Of a DNA stretch of 64,000 nucleotides, positions 17,199 to 25,182 are shown in pieces; the first letter of the stretch is position 1; the number at the start of each line of letters is the position of its first letter. The stretch lies in NCBI GenBank assembly GCA_003134965.1, contig PLDA01000002.1:1865558-1929557 (forward strand), in the 5' to 3' direction. The notes beneath the pieces were generated by a model. It made no database searches and was not told where the DNA came from. It saw only the letters and a program-made list of their open reading frames with translations. Source of the stretch: Vulcanimicrobium winogradskyi (GTDB taxonomy: Bacteria > Vulcanimicrobiota > Vulcanimicrobiia > Vulcanimicrobiales > Vulcanimicrobiaceae). Position numbers and translations under genes: made by a program.

Positions 17199-18735
17199 CG
17201 CGCTGCTGTTTTCGCTCGTCTCGCCCGCCGCAGCGAAGCCTGCGGCGGCCGGACCCGACGTGCCCGTCACGACGATTCTCGCCGCCTACGACCGGGCGAC
17301 GCACGCCGACGAGGTCACGACGCTCCACGCCGAGGGGACGCTGGCCGGCGAGGGGCTCACGGGTACGTTTCGCATCGTACGCGACGGAAAGAACGAACGC
17401 GAGGACGACGTGCTCGGCCCGCGCAGCGAGACCTCGCTGAAGGTCGGTGACCGCTTCTACGTGCGCAATGCGAACGGCAACGTGCGCGAGCTGCGGGGGT
17501 ACCTGCGGCGGCGCGCGCGCACCGAAGAGCTGATCGACTCGGGCGAGTTCGTCCGGCATCCCGAACTCACGCGGTTCGCGGGCTGGGGCCAGGCCGGCGG
17601 CACGAACGCGTGGCGGCTCGAGGTGAACGCCGTGGGCGGCGAGCCGGAGACGATGTGGATCGATCCCGCTACCGGTCTGCCGCTCCGGCTCGAGTATCTC
17701 GACGGCGACGGTCCCTCGTTCGTCGACTACTCCGACTGGCGCGACGTCAACGGCCGCAAGATCGCGTTTCGCAACGTGATAAGCGACGGCGACCACCGTT
17801 TCGACACCGTGCAGCAGATCGCGGCGGTGCAGCTCGACCAGCCGGTCGACGCCGCGAACTTCGCGCCGCTCACTCCGCGCACGCTCAGCGGCGAGGGCGT
17901 TCACGTCGTTCCGCTGATCGAGCGCGACGGCCACGTCGGCGTGACGGTCCGCATCGCGGACAAGGATTGGTTTTTTCTGCTCGACACGGGCGCGCAGTCG
18001 ATCCTGGTCGACGGTGCGGTGCTCAAAGCCGCGGGCGTCGCCGGTCAGGGGGAGATGGAGGTGCGGGGCGCCGCGCGCAGCGGCGGGCTGAGCGCCGCGG
18101 TGCTGCCTCGCCTCGAGATCGACGGTGCGGCGATGAACGACGTCGTCGTCTCGTCGCTCGACATCGCGCGCAGCCTCGGTGGCGGCCTTCGCATCGACGG
18201 GATCCTCGGCTATCCGTTCTTCGCCTCGGCGGTCGTCGAGATGGATTTCGCGCACCACCTGCTTCGGTTCGGACCGCCCGGTTCGTTCGCGCCGCAGGGA
18301 ACCCACGTCGATCTCGACGTCGACCGCGAGCTCGCCGAAGCGACGCTGCGCATCAACAACCGCCTCGACGCACCGTTCATCGTCGACACCGGTAACAGCG
18401 GCGAAATGCTGATCTACCGGCCGTTCCTCGAGGCCCATCCCGGGGTCGTCCCGTTCTCGGCCGCCTCGTCGTGGAACTACGGGATCGGCGGCGCGAACGC
18501 GACGTACCGCACCTCGCTCGACACGCTGAAGCTCGGCGAGTACGAACTCTACCGCCGCAGCGTCGACGTCGTGTTGGCCAAGGAGGGTGCGTTCGCGGAT
18601 CGGGTCGACGCGGGCAACGTCGGGCTCGGCGTGCTCCGCAACTTCGTCGCGACGTTCGATCTCGCCAACGCGGCGATGTACGTGGCGCGCGGCGAGCAGT
18701 TCGACGACGGCAGCTCGCGCACCGCGCGCCGCTAG
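17131..18735 (+). CDS. Secreted two-domain retropepsin-like aspartyl protease
   Basis: A 534-residue exported protein. The ATG at 17131 gives a good signal peptide (basic start, then ALASALLFSLVSPAAA). Residues about 40-250 form a LolA/outer-membrane-lipoprotein-sorting-like beta domain. Two aspartyl-protease halves follow, with catalytic triads D285-T-G in FLLDTGAQS and D419-T-G in FIVDTGNSG, and LGYPFF/GLGVLRNF segments typical of the fold. Both active aspartates are present, so it may act as a single-chain dimer. It sits inside the flagellar-type operon, overlapping the transglycosylase gene by 68 bp. Proteases of this class are not a usual flagellar component; a role in maturing a secreted or surface protein is only inference. 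Confidence 0.8.
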   Translation: MRRPATTFKTSWLRSTSTAALASALLFSLVSPAAAKPAAAGPDVPVTTILAAYDRATHADEVTTLHAEGTLAGEGLTGTFRIVRDGKNEREDDVLGPRSETSLKVGDRFYVRNANGNVRELRGYLRRRARTEELIDSGEFVRHPELTRFAGWGQAGGTNAWRLEVNAVGGEPETMWIDPATGLPLRLEYLDGDGPSFVDYSDWRDVNGRKIAFRNVISDGDHRFDTVQQIAAVQLDQPVDAANFAPLTPRTLSGEGVHVVPLIERDGHVGVTVRIADKDWFFLLDTGAQSILVDGAVLKAAGVAGQGEMEVRGAARSGGLSAAVLPRLEIDGAAMNDVVVSSLDIARSLGGGLRIDGILGYPFFASAVVEMDFAHHLLRFGPPGSFAPQGTHVDLDVDRELAEATLRINNRLDAPFIVDTGNSGEMLIYRPFLEAHPGVVPFSAASSWNYGIGGANATYRTSLDTLKLGEYELYRRSVDVVLAKEGAFADRVDAGNVGLGVLRNFVATFDLANAAMYVARGEQFDDGSSRTARR

Positions 18736-18818
18736 CAGCGCGCGCCGCGCGGCAACAACCGCGTCACACGCGCGGTGCCGCGCGTGCCGTATGGTCGGCT
18801 CGGAGGAACCGACCAACT

Positions 18819-19346
18819 ATGCAGCAGACCACCGGCGTCGCGGTCCTCGCGACGCAGCTCGCCCAGACCGACCGCCGCGCGCTTTCACAGGCGTGGTACA
18901 GCGCGCTCCATTTCGCCGACCGCTCCGTCGCCGCTACGCCGGCGGCCGGCGCAGCCGTGTCGCAGCGCTCGCAGCAGCGCGGGCTGTCGCTTGCGACTCC
19001 CGCGCCGCATCCCGCCGCCGAGTCGGTGCGGAGCGGTGGCCGCCCTTCGTCACGCGCCGCCGCTCCGCGCGCGACGAGCGCCGAAGCGCCCGAACGACGG
19101 ATCGCGCGCAGCGACCTCGCGCGCCGCATCGAGCGCGGCCTGGCGCACCGCACGCCGCGTAACGGGGCCGCATCGTTCGCGATTCGCGCCGGCGGTGGGC
19201 GGATCCATCTGGTCGTTCGCTCCGATGGAGCGCGCACCCGCGTCGTCGCCGTCTGCGCGCCGCCGCTGCGCGAGCGCGTCGAACGTGCGCTCGCGCAGGC
19301 GCGCTTCGTGCTGGCCGGACGCGGCGTCCGAACGGAGGTCGCGTGA
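18819..19346 (+). CDS. FliK-like hook-length/substrate-switch protein (tentative)
   Basis: A 175-residue protein with a long disordered alanine/arginine/serine-rich N-terminus (about residues 30-105) and a compact C-terminal domain. In that domain GGGRIHLVVRSDGARTRVVAV followed by an ERVERALAQARFVLAGRG helix resembles the FliK C-terminal Flg_hook fold. FliK usually lies just before hook/rod genes, as here. GGAGG lies 12 bp before the ATG at 18819. The similarity is architectural and short, so a different export chaperone or regulator is possible. The stop overlaps the region of the next start. Confidence 0.5.
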   Translation: MQQTTGVAVLATQLAQTDRRALSQAWYSALHFADRSVAATPAAGAAVSQRSQQRGLSLATPAPHPAAESVRSGGRPSSRAAAPRATSAEAPERRIARSDLARRIERGLAHRTPRNGAASFAIRAGGGRIHLVVRSDGARTRVVAVCAPPLRERVERALAQARFVLAGRGVRTEVA

Positions 19347-20071
19347 TGAACGGCGCATCGCCGCTCGACGCCTACGAACGCGTCCTCTCGCGAGCGCAGG
19401 ATCTGCGTGACGCGTTCCGAGCCGGGAGCGTGCCGCTCAACGCCGACGTGCTCACCGCGCCGCAGATCGTCCCCTCGAACGATCCGCTCAGCATCGTCCC
19501 GCCGCCCGGAGCATGGCTGATCACGCGCGGTGCCGATGGCGTACGCGCCTACGCGCGCGACGGCGCGCTCTCGCTCGACGACGGCGTGCTGCGTACGCGC
19601 GACGGCGCGGAGGTGTTGGGCTATCCCGGCGGCGACGCACGCGGTGCGGTGCCGGTGCCGCTGCGCGTCCCGGAGACCGATCGCGCGCTCGGACGCGCCG
19701 CCGCCGCGCGCGTCGAGGACGACGGAACCGTTGCCTACCAGCGCGGCGCGATCGACCCGCGCACGGGGACGCGCAGTACCGAGCGTGTCGTGCTCGGCCG
19801 CCTCGCGCTCGCGCGGTTCCCGGCCGGGACGCAGCCGCAGCGGCTCGACACGGCGCGGGTCGCGGTTCCACCCGGTGTCGTCCCGCATCTCGGCACGCCG
19901 GCCGACGGAACGTTTCCCGCCGTCGCGACCTCGAGCCGCGACGCCGGTGCGGTCGACATCGCGGCCGGCGTCGCGCGGCTCGACGAAGCGTACCGCGCGT
20001 TCGAAGCGCTCGGCGCGGCGGTGAAGTCGCGTTCGAGCGTGCAGAAGACCGCCGTGGACCTGGTGAAGTGA
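19346..20071 (+). CDS. Flagellar rod/hook-family protein (FlgF/FlgG-like)
   Basis: A 241-residue protein with the FlgE/F/G core feature: PPGAWLITRGADGVRAYARD followed by GALSLDDGVLRTRDGAEVLG, the beta motif that normally reads as a ribosome-exported rod protein's YTRDGSF-type block. The C-terminal helix (VARLDEAYRAFEALGAAVKS) matches the terminal coiled-coil region that packs in the rod core. The N-terminal SG.. ANNLAN motif is not evident. The ATG at 19346 has GGAGG 7 bp upstream and is preferred over the adjacent GTG at 19343. The 3' end overlaps the FliM-like gene (GTGA). Whether it is distal rod or hook cannot be decided. Confidence 0.72.
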   Translation: MNGASPLDAYERVLSRAQDLRDAFRAGSVPLNADVLTAPQIVPSNDPLSIVPPPGAWLITRGADGVRAYARDGALSLDDGVLRTRDGAEVLGYPGGDARGAVPVPLRVPETDRALGRAAAARVEDDGTVAYQRGAIDPRTGTRSTERVVLGRLALARFPAGTQPQRLDTARVAVPPGVVPHLGTPADGTFPAVATSSRDAGAVDIAAGVARLDEAYRAFEALGAAVKSRSSVQKTAVDLVK

Positions 20072-20859
20072 TTGCCGACGCGACCTTCGCTCCGGCGGAC
20101 GGCGGAGTGCGGGCGCTGCGATTCATACCGCGTGCGTCGGTGCCGCTCGAAACGGCGTGCGTCGTCGCGAACGGGATCCGCGAGACGCTGCGGGAGCTGC
20201 TCGGCGAGTGCGACCTGGTGCTCGGGGAACCCTCGGCGCTCGGTCCACCCGCGTGGGCGCTGCTCGCGCACGAGTCGCTGCTGTTCCTCACCCGCGGGCG
20301 GCTGACCGACGTCGTGATCGTCCTGCCGAAGCGCGACGCCCGGCGGTTGGTGCTGCGGGCGTTCGGAGAGGGCGACGAGCTCCCGGACGGCGCGTGCTCC
20401 GCGCTCGAGATGCACGCGCTGGAACGCATCGCGGCGCGCTGCGCCGCAGCGTTCGAGCCGCTCTGCCGCGGACGGGGCGAGGGCTCGCGGGCGGTTCGGG
20501 GACACGAGGTACCCGCGTGCACCGCCTACTTCGACCTGCGCGTTCGCTCGCCGCTGCCGCTGACGCTCGGTATCGGGATCGTCCGCGATCTGCCGGATCC
20601 GGGCCCCACCGCCACGCTCGCGCCGCGGACACTCGAAGCCGTCACCGTGGACCTGCGCGCCGTTTTTGCCGAAGGAATACTCGACGCGGCGGGCTTCGTT
20701 GAGCTCCGGCCGGGGTCGGTCGTCAAGCTGGAGACCAAGGTCGGCGCTCCGGCATCCTTGAATCTCGGAGCCGGGCGCCTCGCCACTGGGGTTGCCGGCG
20801 TCGTAGCTTCGCACACGGCCTTCCTGGTGCACGACGTCGCGACGGGAGTCCACGCATGA
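20068..20859 (+). CDS. fliM: FliM-like C-ring protein without the CheY-binding N-terminal motif
   Basis: A 263-residue protein placed immediately before fliN. The C-terminal about 75 residues form a SpoA/FliN-like surface-presentation domain (VTVDLRAVFAEGILDAAGFV and LRPGSVVKLETKVG). The preceding part resembles the FliM CheC-like middle domain, with MHALERIAARCAAAFEPLC for the conserved helix. The N-terminal CheY-binding LSQxEIDALL motif of normal FliM is absent, and the protein is about 60 residues shorter than usual. A switch complex without it could not respond to CheY in the classical way. GTG start with GTGA overlap; stop overlaps fliN (ATGA). Confidence 0.75.
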   Translation: MIADATFAPADGGVRALRFIPRASVPLETACVVANGIRETLRELLGECDLVLGEPSALGPPAWALLAHESLLFLTRGRLTDVVIVLPKRDARRLVLRAFGEGDELPDGACSALEMHALERIAARCAAAFEPLCRGRGEGSRAVRGHEVPACTAYFDLRVRSPLPLTLGIGIVRDLPDPGPTATLAPRTLEAVTVDLRAVFAEGILDAAGFVELRPGSVVKLETKVGAPASLNLGAGRLATGVAGVVASHTAFLVHDVATGVHA

Positions 20860-21113
20860 TCATGACCGAGCAAGGCAAGAACCTCGACCTCCTGATGAAC
20901 GTGCCGCTGAAGGTGACGGCGGAGCTCGGCACGTGCAAGATGCTGGTCCGGGACATCCTCAAGCTCGGCACGGGCTCGATCGTCGAACTCGACCGCTTGG
21001 CCGGCGGCCCGGTCGACCTGCTCGTCAACGATCGACTGGTGGCGCGCGGCGAGGTCGTCGCGATCGACGAGAACTTCGGCGTCCGCATCACCGAGCTCAT
21101 CGAAAAACCCTAG
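20856..21113 (+). CDS. fliN: C-ring protein FliN
   Basis: An 85-residue FliN made of a single SpoA domain: NVPLKVTAELGTCKMLVRD, LGTGSIVELDRLAGGPVDLL and the closing GEVVAIDENFGVRITELI are textbook. FliN forms the bottom of the C ring and docks FliH-FliI. Two in-frame ATGs (20856 and 20862) are possible; the first overlaps the fliM stop. The long N-terminal extension seen in proteobacterial FliN is absent. Confidence 0.93.
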   Translation: MIMTEQGKNLDLLMNVPLKVTAELGTCKMLVRDILKLGTGSIVELDRLAGGPVDLLVNDRLVARGEVVAIDENFGVRITELIEKP

Positions 21114-21156
21114 CGCTCCGCAGAGCGCTTGCGTAATCTCCCGACGGAGGGTGTGT

Positions 21157-21480
21157 TTGCGAAGCCTGAAATTCGTCGTCCTCGGTATCGTACCGATCGC
21201 CATGCTCAGCGCGTGCGGGCATGCCGGCGGTCCCGGCGTCACGCGCGAAGTGCGCGACGCCGCGCGGCGCGGTGATCTCGCCGCGTTCACGATCGTGACG
21301 AACGCGATCCGGGCGAACGCGCTGCCGTCCGGAACGCGCCTGTACCGCATCGACACGCCGGGCGCGTGCGGGGCGAGCAACGCCGTCGTTCGCTCGTGCT
21401 ACTCGATCGTGCCGGTTCTCCCGGGCAAGACGCCGCCGGTCGACGTCAGTCGCGCAACCGCGACCTACGCGGTGCCGTAA
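21157..21480 (+). CDS. Small lipoprotein between fliN and fliP
   Basis: A 107-residue protein with a short signal sequence and a lipobox ending LSACG, so it is probably lipidated and anchored in a membrane. The mature part is unfamiliar; it contains three further cysteines (GACGASNAVVRSCYS) that could form a disulfide. The TTG at 21157 with GGAGGG 6 bp upstream is the preferred start (GTG at 21151 would overlap that site). It occupies the place where fliO commonly stands, between fliN and fliP, but has no FliO-like long membrane helix plus cytoplasmic tail. Confidence 0.68.
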   Translation: MRSLKFVVLGIVPIAMLSACGHAGGPGVTREVRDAARRGDLAAFTIVTNAIRANALPSGTRLYRIDTPGACGASNAVVRSCYSIVPVLPGKTPPVDVSRATATYAVP

Positions 21481-21526
21481 CAACGCGGCTACGGCTCCGA
21501 TCGCGAGTGGGCGCAGGATCGGCCGT

Positions 21527-22186
21527 ATGGACGACCTTTTCCGCATCGCCCAGCACCCGCACTCGGCGCTGCCGCTCGACGTTCTCGCGGGTCTGACGCT
21601 GCTTTCGGTCGCGCCGTTCGTGCTGGTGCTCTCGACCTCGTTCGTGCGGATCGTCGTCGTCCTATCGCTGGTCCGCTCGGCGATCGGCGCCGCGATGCTT
21701 CCGCCGAACGCGGTGCTGACCGGTCTGGCGCTCGTCCTGACGTTCGTCGTGATGACGCCCACCTTCGAAGCGGTGCAGCGCGATGCGATTCGGCCGTACG
21801 CCGCGGGCAGGCTCACGCAGTCGGCGTTTCTCGATCGCGCGAGCCGCCCGCTGCGAGCGTTCATGCTGCGGCAGACCAAGGCGCGCGATCTCAACGTCTT
21901 CGCGCGCGTCGCGCATCGGCCCGAGGCTGAGCCGGCGACGGACGCGCCAATGACCGTCGTGATCCCGGCCTTCGTCGTCGGCGAGCTGCGGTCGGCGTTC
22001 GCGATCGGCGTCGCGCTCTATCTGCCGTTCGTCGCGATCGACCTCGCCGTCGCTGCGATCCTGATGGGGCTCGGAATGGTCATGTTGAGCCCGCCGGTGA
22101 TCTCGCTGCCGTGCAAGCTGCTGCTGTTCGTCATGGTCGACGGCTGGGCGCTGGTCTGCAACGGCGTCGTCCAAAGCTTTCGTTAG
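21527..22186 (+). CDS. fliP: Type III export gate protein FliP
   Basis: A 219-residue FliP with four membrane helices. The early LSTSFVRIVVVLSLVRSAIG followed by MLPPNAVLTGLALVLTF, and the late IPAFVVGELRSAFAIG and MMLSPPVISLP-like blocks, are FliP/SctR signatures. FliP pentamers with FliQ and FliR form the gate pore. It begins without a cleavable signal peptide. It is the last flagellar-type gene of this cluster; the partner genes fliQ-fliR-flhB-flhA are 3.2 kb further on, so the usual fliPQR run is split here. Confidence 0.94.
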   Translation: MDDLFRIAQHPHSALPLDVLAGLTLLSVAPFVLVLSTSFVRIVVVLSLVRSAIGAAMLPPNAVLTGLALVLTFVVMTPTFEAVQRDAIRPYAAGRLTQSAFLDRASRPLRAFMLRQTKARDLNVFARVAHRPEAEPATDAPMTVVIPAFVVGELRSAFAIGVALYLPFVAIDLAVAAILMGLGMVMLSPPVISLPCKLLLFVMVDGWALVCNGVVQSFR

Positions 22187-22195
22187 AAGCGTCGG

Positions 22196-22756
22196 CTATG
22201 CGAGCAGCGCCTTTGCGCCGGCGTTCGTCGTGACGAACAGTGCGCGCGCGACGGCCTCCGGCGTGCATCCATCGTTTCCGCCGAGCGACATCGTTATGAG
22301 ACACAGTTGCGCTTCGGCGAGATATGCCGCGATGAGCCGAGGCGGGAGGAGCGGCGTCGCACTGCGCCGCCTCACGCAGAGCTCCGCGATCCGCGCTTCG
22401 AACAACTCGGCCAAGAAGCGTTGCACGACGCGGCGAGACGGTCCGAGCAGGATCATCCCGGTCATCGCCCGGCTCTCCCACATGTGGCGGACCACGAACT
22501 CGAGATCGGCCGACGGACGGTTCGCGGTGATCGTATCCGCCAGCGGCGCCAAGAGGAACGCGAGCGTCTCGCGCAAGACGTCTTCTTTGTTCTGAAAGTG
22601 CTCGTAGAACGTCGAACGGCCGACGTTCGCGCGCTCGATGATGCCGCGGACCGACAGCCGAGCGTACCCGCGCTCGAACAGGAGCGCTCGAAACGCGGCA
22701 ATGACGTCTTGCCGCGTCCGTTCCACGCGGCGGCCGGGCTTCGTCGAGCTGCTCAC
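22196..22756 (-). CDS. TetR-family transcriptional regulator
   Basis: A 186-residue repressor. The N-terminal helix-turn-helix is evident in TRQDVIAAFRALLFERGYARL and VRGIIERANVGRSTFYEHF, followed by a helical ligand domain of unknown specificity. The GTG at 22756 is chosen because GGGAG stands 7 bp upstream; an ATG at 22807 would lie inside the operator-like palindrome. It is divergent from the membrane-protein gene at 22885, and a palindrome in the shared gap suggests it controls both itself and that gene. Confidence 0.88.
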   Translation of the reverse strand: MSSSTKPGRRVERTRQDVIAAFRALLFERGYARLSVRGIIERANVGRSTFYEHFQNKEDVLRETLAFLLAPLADTITANRPSADLEFVVRHMWESRAMTGMILLGPSRRVVQRFLAELFEARIAELCVRRRSATPLLPPRLIAAYLAEAQLCLITMSLGGNDGCTPEAVARALFVTTNAGAKALLA

Positions 22757-22790
22757 GGCGTATCTCCCGATGCGGACACTTGGGGGCCGA

Positions 22791-22806
22791 TGTCCGGAAT
22801 CGGACA
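22791..22806. promoter_or_regulatory. Palindromic operator candidate TGTCCG-GAAT-CGGACA
   Basis: A perfect inverted repeat with 6-bp arms around GAAT, in the 128-bp divergent region between the tetR-type gene and the membrane-protein gene. A further half site CGGACA lies at 22773-22778. Size and placement fit a TetR-family operator. Binding is inferred. Confidence 0.6.
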
Positions 22807-22884
22807 CCGCACCACGATGCGCCGGTCGATCTGCACGGCCATCTGATAGGCTCAGGACATCTTCAACCCAGGAGGTGCTTCTGC

Positions 22885-23568
22885 ATGCAGCAGCTCGATA
22901 CGCGCAGCCCAGCCGCGCTCGTTCCGGGCGGGCGCGTCGCGGGAGTCGTGATCCTCGCGTCCGCCGTGCTCGCGCTGGGGGCGATCGCGCGTCACCCGAC
23001 GGTCGGTACGGCGCGAGGTTCGGCCGACGTTCTCGGTCAGCTCGCCGCGCTCAGCACTGTCGACGAAGTCGTCCATGGCGCCCTCATCGTGCTGATTGGC
23101 GGGCTGCTCTTCGGCTTCACGGTGTTTTCGCAGCGATGTGGTCTGCACCGCGGGTTCGTTGTCTTCGGTCTGATCGGCTTTGCCGTCGCATCCGCCGGCA
23201 TGATCGGTGCAGCATTGATCGACGGATTCCTGATCCCAGCGCTTGCGTCTCGCTATGCCGGTGCGTCGCCCCAGAGCATCGACACCGCGCTGCACGTGAT
23301 CGCCGCGGCCGCCGCCGCGATCCAGATCCTCTCGAAGTTCGCGATCGCGGTCACCGCCGTCGCCGTCGCGTCGTGGTCGGTCGGGCTCGTGCGCTCGACC
23401 GGTACGCTGCGGACGGCCGGCTTCGTCGGGCTCGCATCGGCGGTCGTGTCGGTGGTCATCCTGATCTCGACCCCCCACCTCAACCCGCACAGCCTCGGCA
23501 TCATCGTCGGCCTCCAGTCGATCTGGTACGCGACGATCGGAATCTTGCTGATGCGGGGTGATCTCTGA
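22885..23568 (+). CDS. Six-helix membrane protein, probable TetR target
   Basis: A 227-residue hydrophobic protein with about six membrane helices. Examples are VAGVVILASAVLALGAIA near the N-terminus and SIWYATIGILLMRG at the end. No transporter or enzyme signature is recognised. AGGAGG lies 9 bp before the ATG at 22885. It is transcribed divergently from the TetR-family gene with an operator-like palindrome between them, an arrangement typical of a repressor and the membrane exporter or stress protein it controls. Confidence 0.72.
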   Translation: MQQLDTRSPAALVPGGRVAGVVILASAVLALGAIARHPTVGTARGSADVLGQLAALSTVDEVVHGALIVLIGGLLFGFTVFSQRCGLHRGFVVFGLIGFAVASAGMIGAALIDGFLIPALASRYAGASPQSIDTALHVIAAAAAAIQILSKFAIAVTAVAVASWSVGLVRSTGTLRTAGFVGLASAVVSVVILISTPHLNPHSLGIIVGLQSIWYATIGILLMRGDL

Positions 23569-23663
23569 ATCGCGTCTGACCCGCTTTGTCCAAAGCGCTC
23601 CATGGCGGGCGCGATGGACACGGCGGCAGTGGGCTTTCACGGAGCGCCGGGGAATGAGCCGGG

Positions 23664-24542
23664 GTGAAGATCGCTGAGAAGCTGGGGACCCGGCGGCCGT
23701 TCTTTTCGTTCGAGTTTTTTCCGCCCAAGAGCGACGAGGCGGAGAAGAACCTGTTTCGGACGATCGAGAGCCTCAAGCCGCTGGACCCCGGGTTCGTCTC
23801 GATTACCTACGGCGCGGGCGGCTCGACGCGCACCCGCACCGTCGACATCGCGAAGCGACTGCGGACCGAGGCCGGCTTCGACGTCATGGCGCACGTGACG
23901 TGTGCCGGCGCGACCGCCGGCGAGCTGCGCGAGCTGCTCGGCGACCTGCGCCGGGGCGGGATCGAGAACATCATGGCGCTGCGCGGCGATCCGCCGCGCG
24001 GCAGCGAGACTTTCGTCGCTGCCGAAGGCGGCTTCCGCTATGCCAGCGACCTGATCGCGCTACTCAAGGCCGAGTTCTCGTTCTGCGTCGGCGGCGCGTG
24101 CTACCCCGAGACGCATCCGGAAGCCCCGAGCCAAGGCGCCGACCTCGCCGCGCTCTCCACCAAGGTGCGCACCGGCGCGGAGTTCCTGGTCACACAGCTA
24201 TTCTTCGACAACGCGCGCTACGTCGAGTTCGTCGATCGCGCGCGCAGCTGGGGGATCAGCGTGCCGATCCTTCCCGGCATCATGCCGATCACCAACTACG
24301 AGCAGATCGACCGCTTCACGCGCCAGTGCGGCGCCACGATCCCGCCGAGTCTGCGCGCCGAGCTCGAGCTGCGCAAGGACGATCCCGACGCGATCGTCGA
24401 CCTCGGCGTCGCGTACATGACGCTGCAGGTCGCCGATCTGCTCGCGCGCGGCGCGCCCGGCGTCCACTTCTACACGCTGAACCGCTCGCCCGCAACCCGC
24501 GCCGTCGTCTCGGCATTGATGGCCGCCCGCCGCGCGTGGTGA
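23664..24542 (+). CDS. metF: Methylenetetrahydrofolate reductase
   Basis: A 292-residue FAD enzyme that reduces 5,10-methylene-THF to 5-methyl-THF for methionine synthesis. The TIM-barrel landmarks are clear: FFSFEFFPPKSDEAEKNL at the N-terminus, FVSITYGAGGSTRTRT, IENIMALRGDPP, YPETHPEA and FLVTQLFFDNARY. The C-terminal LLARGAPGVHFYTLNRS is also conserved. The GTG at 23664 gives the normal N-terminus. It is a stand-alone housekeeping gene that interrupts the flagellar-type gene set. Confidence 0.96.
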   Translation: MKIAEKLGTRRPFFSFEFFPPKSDEAEKNLFRTIESLKPLDPGFVSITYGAGGSTRTRTVDIAKRLRTEAGFDVMAHVTCAGATAGELRELLGDLRRGGIENIMALRGDPPRGSETFVAAEGGFRYASDLIALLKAEFSFCVGGACYPETHPEAPSQGADLAALSTKVRTGAEFLVTQLFFDNARYVEFVDRARSWGISVPILPGIMPITNYEQIDRFTRQCGATIPPSLRAELELRKDDPDAIVDLGVAYMTLQVADLLARGAPGVHFYTLNRSPATRAVVSALMAARRAW

Positions 24543-24579
24543 TCACCACGGCGTAACGGTCGCGTCATATTGGCGTGCA

Positions 24580-25182
24580 ATGATTGAAGGCGTGTCAGTT
24601 CGGTTCTGGATGGCCGCCGTAGTCGTGGCGGCCGTGTCGATGGCGCATCGCCCGGCTACATGTCCACGACGAGCGCCGGATCGTAACGACCCATCGGCGA
24701 TCCACCCACGGGACGGCCAAGTGGATATGGCTTTCGTCTATGACTCGGCAACACGCTTCAATGAATGCATCATCGGCAATCTAGACGCGATCGATGCTGC
24801 TTTGACGGGGATATTGGCGGGTGCCGTAGCGATCGCCGTATTTACTATCGAAAAGATCATACATGTCGCGACACTTGCGGAGCGCGCTGCAATTGTGCTG
24901 CTCGCGGCTTCCATCGCCTGTTGCGCGGTCGGCTATCTCGTGGGTTTCACAAGTCGGGTCAGCAATCGGGACGGCGTGCGTCCTCGAGCATTTTTCGGCG
25001 ACTTGACGATGCGACCGCGAGAGGCGATGCTCGGAGCCGTGCAGGCCCTCATTGCTGCATCAGAAACGAACCTTAGCGTTCGGCTATGCAAACGCATCCT
25101 GGCAGGTTGCGCCGTAACTTTCTTGGTCGCAGCCGTAGTGATCGTTGCTGTCGTTCAATCAGAAGGCGGTATGGTACACTAA
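24580..25182 (+). CDS. Unrecognised three-helix membrane protein, lower-GC module
   Basis: A 200-residue protein with a first hydrophobic stretch near the N-terminus and three later membrane helices (ALTGILAGAVAIAVFTIE, AAIVLLAASIACCAVGYLVG and GCAVTFLVAAVVIVAVV). The core starting MAFVYDSATRFNECIIGN could be the real protein, because an in-frame ATG at 24727 precedes it. GC content is clearly below that of flanking genes and codon use is less biased, which suggests transfer. Its layout (a short amphipathic lead, paired helices, a cytoplasmic loop, a last helix) recalls pore-type effectors of defence systems, but no family match is claimed. The stop overlaps the next gene (TAATG). Confidence 0.6.
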   Translation: MIEGVSVRFWMAAVVVAAVSMAHRPATCPRRAPDRNDPSAIHPRDGQVDMAFVYDSATRFNECIIGNLDAIDAALTGILAGAVAIAVFTIEKIIHVATLAERAAIVLLAASIACCAVGYLVGFTSRVSNRDGVRPRAFFGDLTMRPREAMLGAVQALIAASETNLSVRLCKRILAGCAVTFLVAAVVIVAVVQSEGGMVH

